Part shown: positions 6,765 through 16,204 of the stretch, piece after piece
Layout: each line of letters opens with the position of its first letter
Position numbering within the stretch: position 1 is the stretch's first letter
Assembly (NCBI GenBank): GCA_937902925.1
Contig: CALFNN010000012.1
Span: 1 to 64,000 of the forward strand
Length of the DNA stretch: 64,000 nt
Reading direction: 5' to 3'
Source: an uncultured Opitutaceae bacterium
Lineage (GTDB): Bacteria > Verrucomicrobiota > Verrucomicrobiia > Opitutales > Opitutaceae
Notes under the pieces: generated by a model
What the model saw: the letters and a program-made list of their open reading frames with translations, nothing else
Told to the model about the DNA's origin: nothing
The model's database searches: none
Made by a program: the position numbers and the translations under genes

Positions 6765-9700
6765 CTACGGGCTGGTTGGATTCACCACGAGCTGGTCGGT
6801 GACATCGGCGTCGTTTTGCTCGAAACGCGCCTGGTTGATTTGCGCCGGCAAACGCACGCCCTGGGAGGTCGTGCCGTCGGCGAACTGCACCTGGCTGATG
6901 CCGCTCACGCGGACCGGCTGGCCGTTTTGTTGCAGCAGGTTTCCGCCGGTGATCCGCACGTCCGCCGCCGAACCCAGGAGCAGGACCGGCGTTGCGTCGT
7001 CCGATGCGCTGATGTCACCGACATACACCGGGCCGGTAAATTCCACGCCGGGCGCATAGATGCCGGCGAACCCGCCGGTCGCGAAGAAACTCGCGTCCGC
7101 CGCCCGCAGGCCGCCGAACTTGCCGTTGGCGCTGAGGATGACGATGTAGCCGAGATCGGCCACGCCGTCGTAGTTCACATCGTTTCGGAAGAGCGCGGGG
7201 TTGCTCGCGGTCATCCGGCCGACACTGAAGACGGAGACGTTGGTCGTCTCGTTCGCCCCCGAGATGACGATGCCGGCGTGGCCGGTCATGTAGGCCACAT
7301 CGGGTTGGTTGTAAAACAGCGGCGGCGCGGGACCGGACGCGTTGTCCAGCATTACCGAAAGCGTCCCCGCGCCGGAGAACTCGATCTGCACGATGTCATA
7401 GTTGAGATCGACCAAGGACAGGCGTGTCACCTGGCCGGGATCGGCGGTTATCGTGGTCGCGTCGCTTTGGAGCAGCACCTGATCGTAGGTGACGCCATTG
7501 CCCGCGGTGATATTCGAACCAACCTCGGAGCTCACGCCAAGGAGCTTGCTCGCGGTCGCGATGCCCAGGATGGCCACCTGGCTCGTCGCCGTGCCAACGC
7601 TGTTGGTGACCACGACCGAGTAGGCGCCGGTCCTGGAGGTGTCGACCTTGGTCAGGGTCAGGGCGCTGCCGGTGGCGCCGATGATCGGGGAGCCGTTGAA
7701 GAGCCACTGGTAGGCCAGGGGCGGCGCGCCGACCGCCACCACGCTGAACGTCGCGTTCGCGCCCGCGGCGACCGAAACCGACTGCGGCTGCGTCGTGATG
7801 GTGACGTAGCGGTAGAGATAAAGCTGATCCTGCAGGACGGCGTCGGCGATCGACGGGATGTCGGCGAGCTTCGCCAGCGCGGAAAGCCGCGCGGCGATGT
7901 CGTCCGTGCTCGTCGCCAGCGGCGGCTTGTCGAGTTGGTAATACAACGCGGCGGCGCGGGCGATTTTGTTGAGCGCCGCGTTGGTCGAGTTGGTGTTCGT
8001 CACGAACTCGGCGAGCGCGGTGTTGAGCCCGGCGACATTGTAGCCGCGCCCCAGCGTGGCAATCGCCGTGGGGTTGTTGCGAAACGCCACGTCGGCGGCT
8101 GCGCTCGGCGGGCCGAGCCCGGCGTCGGCCCAAAGTCGCGCCTCGAACGCCGTCGCCGGAATGACCCCCGCCGGATTCTCCAGCAAGGCGACCGTCGGGG
8201 TGACGTGCTCGGGGACCTTGGCCACATATTCCGGCGAAGCGATAATGCTGCCGCACGCGCCGGCGAGGTTGTTGCGGAACGACGCCAGCAGGTTGGTGTA
8301 ATTCGTCACGGTCGGCCACTGGCCCATCAGCACATAGTAGGCGGCGAGAATGTTGATCGGTCCGGCGAAACCGGCGTCGTTGCTCAACGTGCTGATGAGC
8401 TGACCGCGCGTCAGCGTGCCCGCCGTCAATTGCGCGCTGTAGGCCGACGCGAGGATAAGATTGGGCGCGGTGTTGTTGGCGACGTCGACGTAACTCTGGA
8501 GGACGAACGCGTCGTTGTCGGCGACGGGGTTGAACACGCGGACATTGACCTGCGCCGCGGGGGAAACGTTGGTGTTGCCCGCGCTGTCCGTCGCCACGGC
8601 GTAGACGTTGTAGGTGCCCGAGGCGGCGTTGGTCCACGTGAACTGGTAGGCGCCGGGCGTGGTCCGGCCGGCCAGGAACGTGCCGTTCGCAAAATACTGG
8701 ATGCCTGTCACCACGCCGGTGACGCTGCTGGCGCTCGCCGTCAGCACGATGGACTGGCCAAACGCAACCGACGCCGGCGACGCGAAGACGGCGATCGACG
8801 GCCGCTGACTGCTCGTGGCGGAGGTGACGTTGATCGTGCCGGTGTTCGAGGCGGTGAGGTTGCCGGTATTGTCCTGCGCGAGCGCCACCAGTTCGTAGGA
8901 GCCGGCGGTCAGATTGCTGAAGGACGCGGTGAGCCGCCACGTGTTGTTCAACTGGTCGCGCACCGCCTGTCCGATGCTGCTGCGATTGAGGAAAAACTCC
9001 ACGCTGGTCACGGCACCGTCGCCGTCCGAGGCGGTGGCGGTGAAGTTGGCGGTGGAGGCCGTCGTCGCCGCCGTGGGGAAGCCGCCGGTGATCGAAATCA
9101 CCGGCGGGATGCCGGAGACGTTGTTCACCGTCACGCGATGCGACACGGAGCTGGTCGCGGTCACGGCGGAGGCCCCGGTGCCGATCGCCGCCGAAGAGAT
9201 GATCGTGTAGGTGTCGGCGACGGTCGGCACCCACGTCGCCCGGTAACTCGACGTGGTGCCCACGCGCTGGACGTTGGTGATGTTCGTGCGCGTGCCGCCA
9301 CTGCCAGTCGCGATAAAACTGACGGTGACGGCTTGCGAGGGATCCGAACTGCCGGCCGTCGCCTCGAGGAACACGAAGGCGCCCACGTTGGTCACGGTCG
9401 TATCGTTGGCCGGCTTGGTGAGGATGGTGCTGGGCGCCGCGATCGGATTGACCGTGAGGACGATCGGGGGCGACGAGACGCCGACGTTGCCGGTGTCGTC
9501 GGTCGCCGTGACATAGAGGTTGAACTTGCCGGCACTCGTCGGGGTGAACGTCAGGGGGACCTGGGCACCGGGATTAGGCACCGCGCTGCCCGAGGCGGTG
9601 CCATTGACGAAAAGTTGAAGCGACGCGACGACCCCGTCGACGTCCGACGCACTCGCGACCATCGGGAACGCCGTGTTCTGCGTGACAGTGGTCACCCCGG

Positions 9701-11276
9701 ACGCCTGCAACAGCACGGAAGGCGCCGCGCTGGTCGACTGCGTGACGATGAGGTTCGTGGTCGCGGAGATGGTCTGGTTGCCGTTGTTGTCCTTCGCGAT
9801 GGCGTAGAGCGCGAGCGGATAGCGCGTGTTGCCGTTGACGTCGGGCGTGGTCGGGATGATCGCCGAGAAATCGTAGGTCCCGAAGTTGTAGGCGAGACGG
9901 TAGAGATTCGTCGTCTGCTCGCGGGTCGCGATCCCGATGCTGGAATCGTTCAGGAAAAACTCGACGCTGCTCAGGCTGCTGTTGGTCCCGGTGGCGAACG
10001 CATTGGCCACGAGATTGACCGTCGAGAGGCTTTGGATGCTGCTCGCGGCGGCATTGATCGGCGCGGCGATGGTGATGGTCGGCGGCGTGCCGACCACGTT
10101 GGCAACATTCACATTGATCGCCGGCGTGGAAGTGGCGCTCAGCGAGTTGCTGTCGGTCACGCGCGCGGTCAGCGCGTGCGAACCGAGCTGCGCCGTGGTC
10201 GGCGTCCACGGAAACGTATACGACGTGCCGGTCGTCGGCGTGGTGCGCGTGCCAACCTGCACCCCGTCGATCAGGAACTCGACGAGCAGAACGGTCGAGC
10301 CGCTGCCGCCGGCGGCGGTCGCGGTGATGTTGAGGGGGACATTCGGCGTGGCGCGGACCGTGCCTGTCGCGGGGGGCGACGTGATCGCGATGGTGGGTGT
10401 GCCGAACGCCGCGGTGACGACCGCCGCGGGGGAAATCGCGGCGTTGCCCTTGTCGTCCGTCGCGATGGCCTCGATCCGGCTGGTGCCGACCGGCAGGTTG
10501 GTGAGCGATGCCCCGTAGGGCACCGTCGTGGTGGCGGCCCCGAGTGGCACACCGCGGTTGTAGAATTGGACGCTCGCGATCGTGCCGTCGGAGTCGGTCG
10601 CCGTCGCCAGGAGGTTGACGTTGACCCCCGGATTGAACGTCGCCCCGTTGCTCGGCACCACGACCGCGACCGACGGGGAAGTTCCAATCGCCGTCGTGAC
10701 CGAGATCAGCACGCTGGAGGACGCCGTGAGTCCGCTGTTGTCGAAGGCCTGGGCGGTGACGTGGTGCAGTCCGACCGCGTCGGGCGCCGTAAACAACATC
10801 GTATAGGGCGGCGACGAGACGCTCCCCAGCGCCGTGCCATCGTAGGCAAAATCCACGTGGTCGATCGCGCTGTCGTCCGTCGCCGTCGCGATCAGGTAGC
10901 GCGCCGAACCGACCGGCACCGTCGCGTTCGCGGGGCTCAGCGCCAGGCTCACGACCGGGACGAATCCGGTCACTGTGACCGTCGCGGTTGCCGCCGCGCT
11001 GTTCGCAGTCGCGCGCAACGAGTAATCTCCGATCACGGTCGGAGTCCAACTAATCGACCAATTGCCACCGGACCCGGGCGTCGAACCAAGCGTCACGCCG
11101 TTGACCGTCACCGTGACGGTCGGCGCGTTGGCTCCGAAGCCGGAATACGTGCCCGAGATCGTCACCGCTCCCGAAGCCGTGAAGGCACTGGCTGGAGCGG
11201 TGAAAGCCAGGCTCTGCGCCCGCCCGGCCGCCGAGAGCGCGAAGATCAGCAGGAGAAGCCCGAGAATGCGTTTCAT
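6765..11276 (-). CDS. giant exported protein with about ten Ig-like domains
   Basis: A 1503-residue secreted or surface protein. A signal peptide covers residues 1-20 (cleavage after GRAQ). Then come about nine bacterial Ig-like repeats of 85-115 residues to about residue 865, recognisable by a recurring VEFFLN..SIG strand pair and ATDxxGN turns. Residues from about 865 to 1085 resemble a DUF4214-like helical region. An I-set-type Ig domain follows (TITTQPQSVSVAAG to about 1175), then a beta-rich C-terminal region to the end. No sortase, PEP-CTERM or Por tail is visible. It starts 21 bases after the secretin gene on the same strand, so it is likely the last gene of that operon: a cargo, adhesin or pilus-associated tip protein are all possible. 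Repeat boundaries are approximate. Confidence 0.85.
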   Translation of the reverse strand: MKRILGLLLLIFALSAAGRAQSLAFTAPASAFTASGAVTISGTYSGFGANAPTVTVTVNGVTLGSTPGSGGNWSISWTPTVIGDYSLRATANSAAATATVTVTGFVPVVSLALSPANATVPVGSARYLIATATDDSAIDHVDFAYDGTALGSVSSPPYTMLFTAPDAVGLHHVTAQAFDNSGLTASSSVLISVTTAIGTSPSVAVVVPSNGATFNPGVNVNLLATATDSDGTIASVQFYNRGVPLGAATTTVPYGASLTNLPVGTSRIEAIATDDKGNAAISPAAVVTAAFGTPTIAITSPPATGTVRATPNVPLNITATAAGGSGSTVLLVEFLIDGVQVGTRTTPTTGTSYTFPWTPTTAQLGSHALTARVTDSNSLSATSTPAINVNVANVVGTPPTITIAAPINAAASSIQSLSTVNLVANAFATGTNSSLSSVEFFLNDSSIGIATREQTTNLYRLAYNFGTYDFSAIIPTTPDVNGNTRYPLALYAIAKDNNGNQTISATTNLIVTQSTSAAPSVLLQASGVTTVTQNTAFPMVASASDVDGVVASLQLFVNGTASGSAVPNPGAQVPLTFTPTSAGKFNLYVTATDDTGNVGVSSPPIVLTVNPIAAPSTILTKPANDTTVTNVGAFVFLEATAGSSDPSQAVTVSFIATGSGGTRTNITNVQRVGTTSSYRATWVPTVADTYTIISSAAIGTGASAVTATSSVSHRVTVNNVSGIPPVISITGGFPTAATTASTANFTATASDGDGAVTSVEFFLNRSSIGQAVRDQLNNTWRLTASFSNLTAGSYELVALAQDNTGNLTASNTGTINVTSATSSQRPSIAVFASPASVAFGQSIVLTASASSVTGVVTGIQYFANGTFLAGRTTPGAYQFTWTNAASGTYNVYAVATDSAGNTNVSPAAQVNVRVFNPVADNDAFVLQSYVDVANNTAPNLILASAYSAQLTAGTLTRGQLISTLSNDAGFAGPINILAAYYVLMGQWPTVTNYTNLLASFRNNLAGACGSIIASPEYVAKVPEHVTPTVALLENPAGVIPATAFEARLWADAGLGPPSAAADVAFRNNPTAIATLGRGYNVAGLNTALAEFVTNTNSTNAALNKIARAAALYYQLDKPPLATSTDDIAARLSALAKLADIPSIADAVLQDQLYLYRYVTITTQPQSVSVAAGANATFSVVAVGAPPLAYQWLFNGSPIIGATGSALTLTKVDTSRTGAYSVVVTNSVGTATSQVAILGIATASKLLGVSSEVGSNITAGNGVTYDQVLLQSDATTITADPGQVTRLSLVDLNYDIVQIEFSGAGTLSVMLDNASGPAPPLFYNQPDVAYMTGHAGIVISGANETTNVSVFSVGRMTASNPALFRNDVNYDGVADLGYIVILSANGKFGGLRAADASFFATGGFAGIYAPGVEFTGPVYVGDISASDDATPVLLLGSAADVRITGGNLLQQNGQPVRVSGISQVQFADGTTSQGVRLPAQINQARFEQNDADVTDQLVVNPTSP

Positions 11277-11297
11277 GACGGGAAGGCGGGCCGGGGC

Positions 11298-14234
11298 TTA
11301 CTTGCTGGAGGCGCGGGTGCGCGGTTCCGAACTCGCCGGCGTCACGATCGTCGGATTCTGAAAGAGCGAGTTGTCCGGCGTGCTCTTGAGGTTCTGTTTC
11401 TTCGGCGAACCACCGGGGCTCACGAGATTCGCCGTGACGAAGATCAGCAGGTTCCGCTTCTGCGAACTCTCCCCTTTCGAGCGAAACAACCGGCCGATGA
11501 GCGGAATGTCGCCGAAGAACGGCACCTTGTCGTTGACCTTCTTCACTTCCTCGCGCGTGAGCCCGCCCATGACCAGTGTCGCCCCGTCCCAGATCGTGAC
11601 CTTGGTCGAGATCTCGCGCACCGAAAAGATCGGCTGATAAAAACCTGGTGGAACTGTAACGGTCGTTCCCGAGGATATCGCAATGCTCGGCCCGCCGTAT
11701 TCGACGAAGCCTTCGAACTCGGTGACCTTTGGGTTCAGATCGAGGCTGATCGAATAGTCGTCCTCCTCGACCGTCGGCGTGACCTTGAGTTCGACGCCGA
11801 CGTTGCGGGTGGTAAATTCCTGCGGGGTCCCCGCCGTTATGGTAACGCCTGCGCCGCTGCTGCCGGTCCCGCTAGAGGAACCAACCTGGCTTTGAATCTC
11901 ACCGTAGCTCTGCGGATAACGCAGTTCCTGCGCTACAGTGATATTGGCGGGATTGCCTGACAAGACGGTGACCTTCGGCGAGCTGAGCAAGTCGCTGCCC
12001 TGTTTTTGAGAAAGGGCGCGGATCGCAGCCGCAACATCAAATTCACCGACAAAGCCTGTGATGTTTGCGACCGCATTTGCAGCAGCGGCGAGCGAAACTC
12101 CTCCAGGAATGGACGCCGGCGATGTAGGAATGGCCAGATGGGTAGCGTCTGCAGCCTGTGCCCCCGTAACCGAGTTAGCTTGCACGGCAGCGGTGTCGAT
12201 GGTGATGCCATTGCCATTCGAAGTCGACGGAAACGCGCTTACAAGCGGACGTGTGACGCCGGCAGTCGTGTAAGTCTCCTGAGGGACGAATACCTGCCTG
12301 CCGTTCGCATCGAGAATGGGGGCTCCTGTCGCAGGATTGATCTGCGGGACACCGCGACGCGAGAGGTTCCACTGCACGCCAAGCTCCTCAAGTGCACCTT
12401 GCTGCACTTCCAAAAATTTCGACTCGATCTCGACCTGGCGGACGTCGTTGTAGCGCGCGAGGATGTTCCGGATCCGTTCGATGTTGCGCGCCGTCTGTGT
12501 GACGATGATCGCCGACCCGTCGTAAGCGAGGCTGGCACCCGTCACCGCCTCGAAGTTCACGCCCGCCTGCTGGAGAAACGCTTTCATCGACGCCGCCTCG
12601 CCACTGCTCGCCGCCGGCTCGGCGCTGTTGCCCGCGCCCGCGGACGAATACGGATTGCCGCCGCCCCCCGCGGCCGGCCCGCTCGTCGTGCCGCCGGAAA
12701 TCCCCGTCATCCGCAGCACCGTGGCTCGGGTGATCGGGAAAAACGCCGTGTCGAGCGTCGAGGTCTCGCCACCGGGGCGCACGATGACGGCATCGGCCTG
12801 CACCTCGTATTGGTAGCCGACGGCCTCCGTCACGAAATCGAGCACGCGCTTCAAGGTCGTGTTGCGCAGGGTCAGCGTGATGGTCGGGTTCTTGTTGCCC
12901 GGGTCGAGCAGCACGACGTTCACGCCCTTCGGCCCGGTGGCGGCGGCGTCGTATTGCTCCGAAATTTCGCTGAGCGCACTCACCACCTGCTGGATCGTCG
13001 CGTTGGTGAAGCTGAAATTCGGCAGCACGATTTCGTTCAGCTTCTTCGCGAGCGGCGCGACTGCCGCCGCCTGGTCGGCATCGCGGGCGCGTTCCTGATA
13101 GATCCCCGGCCGCTGCCAGCCCTTCGCCACCTCCTCGAGGAGCTGCGCGCGGGTCTTCTCGCGGTTGAGCGCGCCGGTCTCGGCCTTTTCATCGGCGATC
13201 CGCAGCAGGTAACCCTTCGCCACCGTGTTGTCCGGCTCCTGCGCCTCGACCGTGCGAAACGTTTCCTGCGCCCCGTCGATGTCGCCCGCCAGATACTGGG
13301 CGCGGCCCTTCGCGATCAGCCGCTCGTTCGCTGCCCGCGCCGCGGCGAACGCCGGATCGATCGTCATCGCGGCCGACTTCGCCTCGGCGGCCGCCAGCTG
13401 GTGTTCGACGTTGCTCGCGCGGGCGTCGGACGGCGCGAGTTGCTCGTGCGCGTTGAGCGCGGTGCGGGCGGCTTCCGTGTCGCCTTCCTTGATCAGGACC
13501 TGCGCCCGGGCGAGGAGCGCGGAGGCTTTTTCCTTTTTCAAGTCGGCGATGAGCGATTGGGTGAGCGGATTGACCGGCAGCGATGCCAGCGCGGTGTCGA
13601 GCGTGGCGATGGCATCGTCGGGCTGTCCCGCCCGCGCCTGGGAACGCGCGGTCGTGAGCTGTGCCTGCCCGGTCGCCAGCAGGCTGCCCAGCCGCGCCGA
13701 CTCGGCGCGCGCCAGCTCATCGGCCTCCTGCTCGGCGGCGGTCGCCGGCGATGTGGAGGCCGCCGGCGTCGGACCGGCGTCGGTAATCTTTCCGTCGCCT
13801 ATCGCGGGCGAAGAGGCGCCCGACGGCACGGCAGCCGGCTCGACACCCCTCCGGGCGGCGGCTGGCCCGGCGGCCTGCTGGGTGCTGCGCTGCGCCTCGG
13901 TCCGGGCGGCGATGTCGGCGCGGGCGGCGTCCTCGGCCTTCGCGGTTGTCTCCGCCCGCGCCGCGGCATCGATTTGCGCCGTGCGCTGGGCGTCGACTTC
14001 CGCCTGCAACCGGTGCACCGACGTGTCGCCCGGCGCCAGGGCGGCCAGTTCGGCGAGTTTCTTTTGCGCCGTGGCGAGGTCGCCCAAGTCCCGGGCACGC
14101 AGGGCCTCGGACATCAGCTTGATCTTCGCGTCGGTCTGCGGCTGCGCGCGCGCTCGATCCACCGGGCCGGCCAGCCACAGCAGCGCGGCGGCCAGCGCGA
14201 AAACGACCGACACGGGGGGAAGGTTTTTTTTCAT
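11298..14234 (-). CDS. TPR-containing outer-membrane secretin (GspD/PilQ superfamily, Amuc_1098-like)
   Basis: A 978-residue secretin forming an outer-membrane channel. A signal peptide is followed by an Ala-rich tetratricopeptide-like region (about 35-370), a secretin N-domain (NFSFTNATIQQVVSALSEI near 405), a Gly/Ser-rich insertion, a second N-domain and the secretin core (about 720-935). The signature is clear: GATLVMGGLTREEVKK followed by VPFFGDIPLIGRLFR near 908. The long N-terminal TPR region is unlike GspD or PilQ of Proteobacteria and resembles the Akkermansia secretin as I recall it. Two Gly/Ser-rich loops, near 545 and 830, break the core. The gene follows the Amuc_1099-like gene by 9 bases and precedes the Ig-repeat gene by 21. 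Confidence 0.92.
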   Translation of the reverse strand: MKKNLPPVSVVFALAAALLWLAGPVDRARAQPQTDAKIKLMSEALRARDLGDLATAQKKLAELAALAPGDTSVHRLQAEVDAQRTAQIDAAARAETTAKAEDAARADIAARTEAQRSTQQAAGPAAARRGVEPAAVPSGASSPAIGDGKITDAGPTPAASTSPATAAEQEADELARAESARLGSLLATGQAQLTTARSQARAGQPDDAIATLDTALASLPVNPLTQSLIADLKKEKASALLARAQVLIKEGDTEAARTALNAHEQLAPSDARASNVEHQLAAAEAKSAAMTIDPAFAAARAANERLIAKGRAQYLAGDIDGAQETFRTVEAQEPDNTVAKGYLLRIADEKAETGALNREKTRAQLLEEVAKGWQRPGIYQERARDADQAAAVAPLAKKLNEIVLPNFSFTNATIQQVVSALSEISEQYDAAATGPKGVNVVLLDPGNKNPTITLTLRNTTLKRVLDFVTEAVGYQYEVQADAVIVRPGGETSTLDTAFFPITRATVLRMTGISGGTTSGPAAGGGGNPYSSAGAGNSAEPAASSGEAASMKAFLQQAGVNFEAVTGASLAYDGSAIIVTQTARNIERIRNILARYNDVRQVEIESKFLEVQQGALEELGVQWNLSRRGVPQINPATGAPILDANGRQVFVPQETYTTAGVTRPLVSAFPSTSNGNGITIDTAAVQANSVTGAQAADATHLAIPTSPASIPGGVSLAAAANAVANITGFVGEFDVAAAIRALSQKQGSDLLSSPKVTVLSGNPANITVAQELRYPQSYGEIQSQVGSSSGTGSSGAGVTITAGTPQEFTTRNVGVELKVTPTVEEDDYSISLDLNPKVTEFEGFVEYGGPSIAISSGTTVTVPPGFYQPIFSVREISTKVTIWDGATLVMGGLTREEVKKVNDKVPFFGDIPLIGRLFRSKGESSQKRNLLIFVTANLVSPGGSPKKQNLKSTPDNSLFQNPTIVTPASSEPRTRASSK

Positions 14235-14243
14235 CGACGAAAG

Positions 14244-15104
14244 TCAGCTGGAAGGCAGCGGCGTGTCCTCGGTTTCCCGGGGGACGAGCGTGCGACGGTC
14301 GGGCTGGGCAAGAGCAGGCGACTCCTTGGTAACGTCGACCGCCGGCGGAGCGAGTTGGATTTTTTCGACCCGGTAGGACGCGGCGCCAAGCTGGAACGTT
14401 TCCCCCTCGCGCACCTCGCGCGGCGCCGACTCGCCCGGCGCCGCCAACTGCGCGGACAGGCCGCCGGTGAAATACCGCTCGCGGTGCGTCAGCGTGAGAT
14501 CGCGTCCGGTCCGCTCGTCGCGAACGACGGCGGTGGCCACCCTCTGCCGCGTGGTCATGCTATCCGTCAGCGCGACCGGCACGGCCGCCACCGCCAGGCT
14601 CTTGATGGTGAGCCCGAGATCCGGCATCCGCCGCCCCGCTCCGGCGAGAAACACCTCGCCGCTCACCAAGTTTTGAAACGTCCCGCGCCAGTTGCCCTCG
14701 CCGCCGACGTAGCCGATCAGCTGCAACCGGAACGGTTCCGGCCGCACCGCCACCAACTCCACGCCAAACGCCTCCTCGACCACCTCGTCGGTGGCGCTCG
14801 CCGGCGGCTTCACAGTGAAGCGCTGCGTGCGCGGATTGTAGAAAATCTCCGGCGGCGTGAACGTCTCGTAGACCCAATCCCGCCCGCGCGCCTGGGCCGC
14901 CGGCGGGTTCCAGACGTCGGTCTTCACCGCGGGCGCAGCGCCGACGGTCGCGGTGTAGGGAGCCGCCGACAATTGCACGCGCGCCGCCGCCCCGCGGGGC
15001 AGGCGGCCGTTGCGCCACGCGAGCGCGCCGAACACCGCGCCCGACGCCACGGCAATCCCGAGGGCCGTGAAGAACAGGAGTCTTTCCCGGGGCATGGCGG
15101 TCAT
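14244..15104 (-). CDS. bitopic envelope protein of the secretin operon (Amuc_1099-like)
   Basis: A 286-residue protein with one N-terminal membrane helix (about 10-30) and a periplasmic part. The segment WVYETFTPPEIFYNPRTQRF near residue 75 and a later domain, FRLQLIGYVGGEGNWRGTFQ, are the best conserved-looking parts. The second segment reads like a GspC/PilP-type homology-region domain that could contact a secretin. No enzyme motif is present. It starts 2 bases after the Amuc_1100-like gene and ends 9 bases before the secretin. The equivalent position in Akkermansia is Amuc_1099. The assignment is by order and architecture, not by a search. An internal ATG two codons downstream could equally be the start. 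Confidence 0.75.
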   Translation of the reverse strand: MTAMPRERLLFFTALGIAVASGAVFGALAWRNGRLPRGAAARVQLSAAPYTATVGAAPAVKTDVWNPPAAQARGRDWVYETFTPPEIFYNPRTQRFTVKPPASATDEVVEEAFGVELVAVRPEPFRLQLIGYVGGEGNWRGTFQNLVSGEVFLAGAGRRMPDLGLTIKSLAVAAVPVALTDSMTTRQRVATAVVRDERTGRDLTLTHRERYFTGGLSAQLAAPGESAPREVREGETFQLGAASYRVEKIQLAPPAVDVTKESPALAQPDRRTLVPRETEDTPLPSS

Positions 15105-15106
15105 GG

Positions 15107-16192
15107 TCAGGCCGTCGGCTTCGCCGGGTCCGGCTGGCCGGTCGCCGCCGGTGCCAGCACGATATACTCAACCGTCACGGTAAACCGGGAGAGCGGTTTG
15201 GCGACGATCGGCGCGATGGTGGATTTTTTTGCCGCGGGCTTGGCCGGCGCCGGCGCATCCGTCGTCAGCACGATCGACGCCGCGACGGGCTCCAGCGTCG
15301 GTGCCTCTTCCGCCGCCGGCGCGGGCCCGGCGTCATCCTCGGTCGCCGGCCCGACCTCGACCTCGCGCACGAGCACGGGAAGTTCGAAGCTCGCCAGCTT
15401 GTTGAGAAATGTGCGCAGCACCGCGGTCTGCCCCGTAAACACCAGGCGGAACGCCGTCGTCTCGAGGTGTCCGGGCACCCGCGCGCTCGCCCGCGGATCC
15501 ATCGCGAAGAAATCGGGGCCGTCGGGCGTGCTGGAAAAAGTCGCGTCCGGCACCGGCTCGGGCGGTCCGCCGTTCGCCTCGGCGGCCGCCTTGGCCGCCT
15601 GCACGGCGGTGTCGCGCGCCTCGCGCTCGGTCTTGGTGAGCATGCGTTCGCGTTGCACCGCGAGAAGCGAACGCGGCCGGGCCTCGAACAGCGACTCGAG
15701 AAGGTATTGCGCCACGAGACGTTGCTGAAACACCGTCGGGATGTGGTCGGTGTCGGGGCCCTCGTTCGCGTAGCTCGCGAAGCCGAACCGCGCGGCCTCG
15801 GGTTTCACGGCGACCTCCTGCGTCCGGGCCAGCGCGCGCGTTTTTTCGATGAACGTCGCGAGGTCGAAATACGCGTCGGTCCGCGCCGCGGGCACCGGCG
15901 TCGTGCGCAAGCGTTCGGCCGCCGGGCCGCGACCTCGCAACCCGGTCGCCATGGCCGCAAGCGCCTGCTCCGCCCGGGCGAGATCCGCCTCGATCGCCGC
16001 GGCGACGGCGCGCGTCGGCGCCGGGACGAGGCCCGACATCGCGTGGAGCTCGGTTTTCTTTTGCTCGAGCGTGACGGCCGCATCGCGCGCCGCCGCCCAC
16101 CGGTCATAAAGGCACCAGCTTTCGCCGAGCACGAACGCCGCGCAGATCGTGAGCGCGGAAACGAAGATCGGATGCTCCTTGAATGCACTCAT
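15107..16192 (-). CDS. PilO-like inner-membrane protein, distant homologue of Amuc_1100
   Basis: A 361-residue protein with a short cytoplasmic tail, one membrane helix (about 8-28), a coiled-coil-prone helix (about 32-90) and a periplasmic part with two PilO/GspM-like lobes. Features shared with Akkermansia Amuc_1100 as I remember it: a TFIEKTRALARTQEV helix, a GFASY segment, a strand-helix unit FRLVFTGQTAVLRTFLNKLA, a Pro/Ala-rich insertion near 290-325, and a closing strand RFTVTVEYIVLAP. This supports an inner-membrane platform role that links PilM/N to the secretin. The two flanking genes are PilM-PilN and Amuc_1099-like, in the same order as in Akkermansia. Overall identity to Amuc_1100 is low. 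Confidence 0.78.
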   Translation of the reverse strand: MSAFKEHPIFVSALTICAAFVLGESWCLYDRWAAARDAAVTLEQKKTELHAMSGLVPAPTRAVAAAIEADLARAEQALAAMATGLRGRGPAAERLRTTPVPAARTDAYFDLATFIEKTRALARTQEVAVKPEAARFGFASYANEGPDTDHIPTVFQQRLVAQYLLESLFEARPRSLLAVQRERMLTKTEREARDTAVQAAKAAAEANGGPPEPVPDATFSSTPDGPDFFAMDPRASARVPGHLETTAFRLVFTGQTAVLRTFLNKLASFELPVLVREVEVGPATEDDAGPAPAAEEAPTLEPVAASIVLTTDAPAPAKPAAKKSTIAPIVAKPLSRFTVTVEYIVLAPAATGQPDPAKPTA

Positions 16193-16204
16193 GGGACGCG
16201 CCGC

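Noticed and set aside
6693-11960. 1755-residue open frame on the plus strand over the Ig and secretin genes
   Set aside because: It is an antisense reading of two well-supported genes; its product is Arg/Gly/Asp-rich with no domain or signal peptide. GC-rich third positions keep the opposite strand open.
12006-15728. 1240-residue plus-strand open frame
   Set aside because: Antisense to the secretin and its two upstream partner genes; Arg-rich, no recognisable motif.
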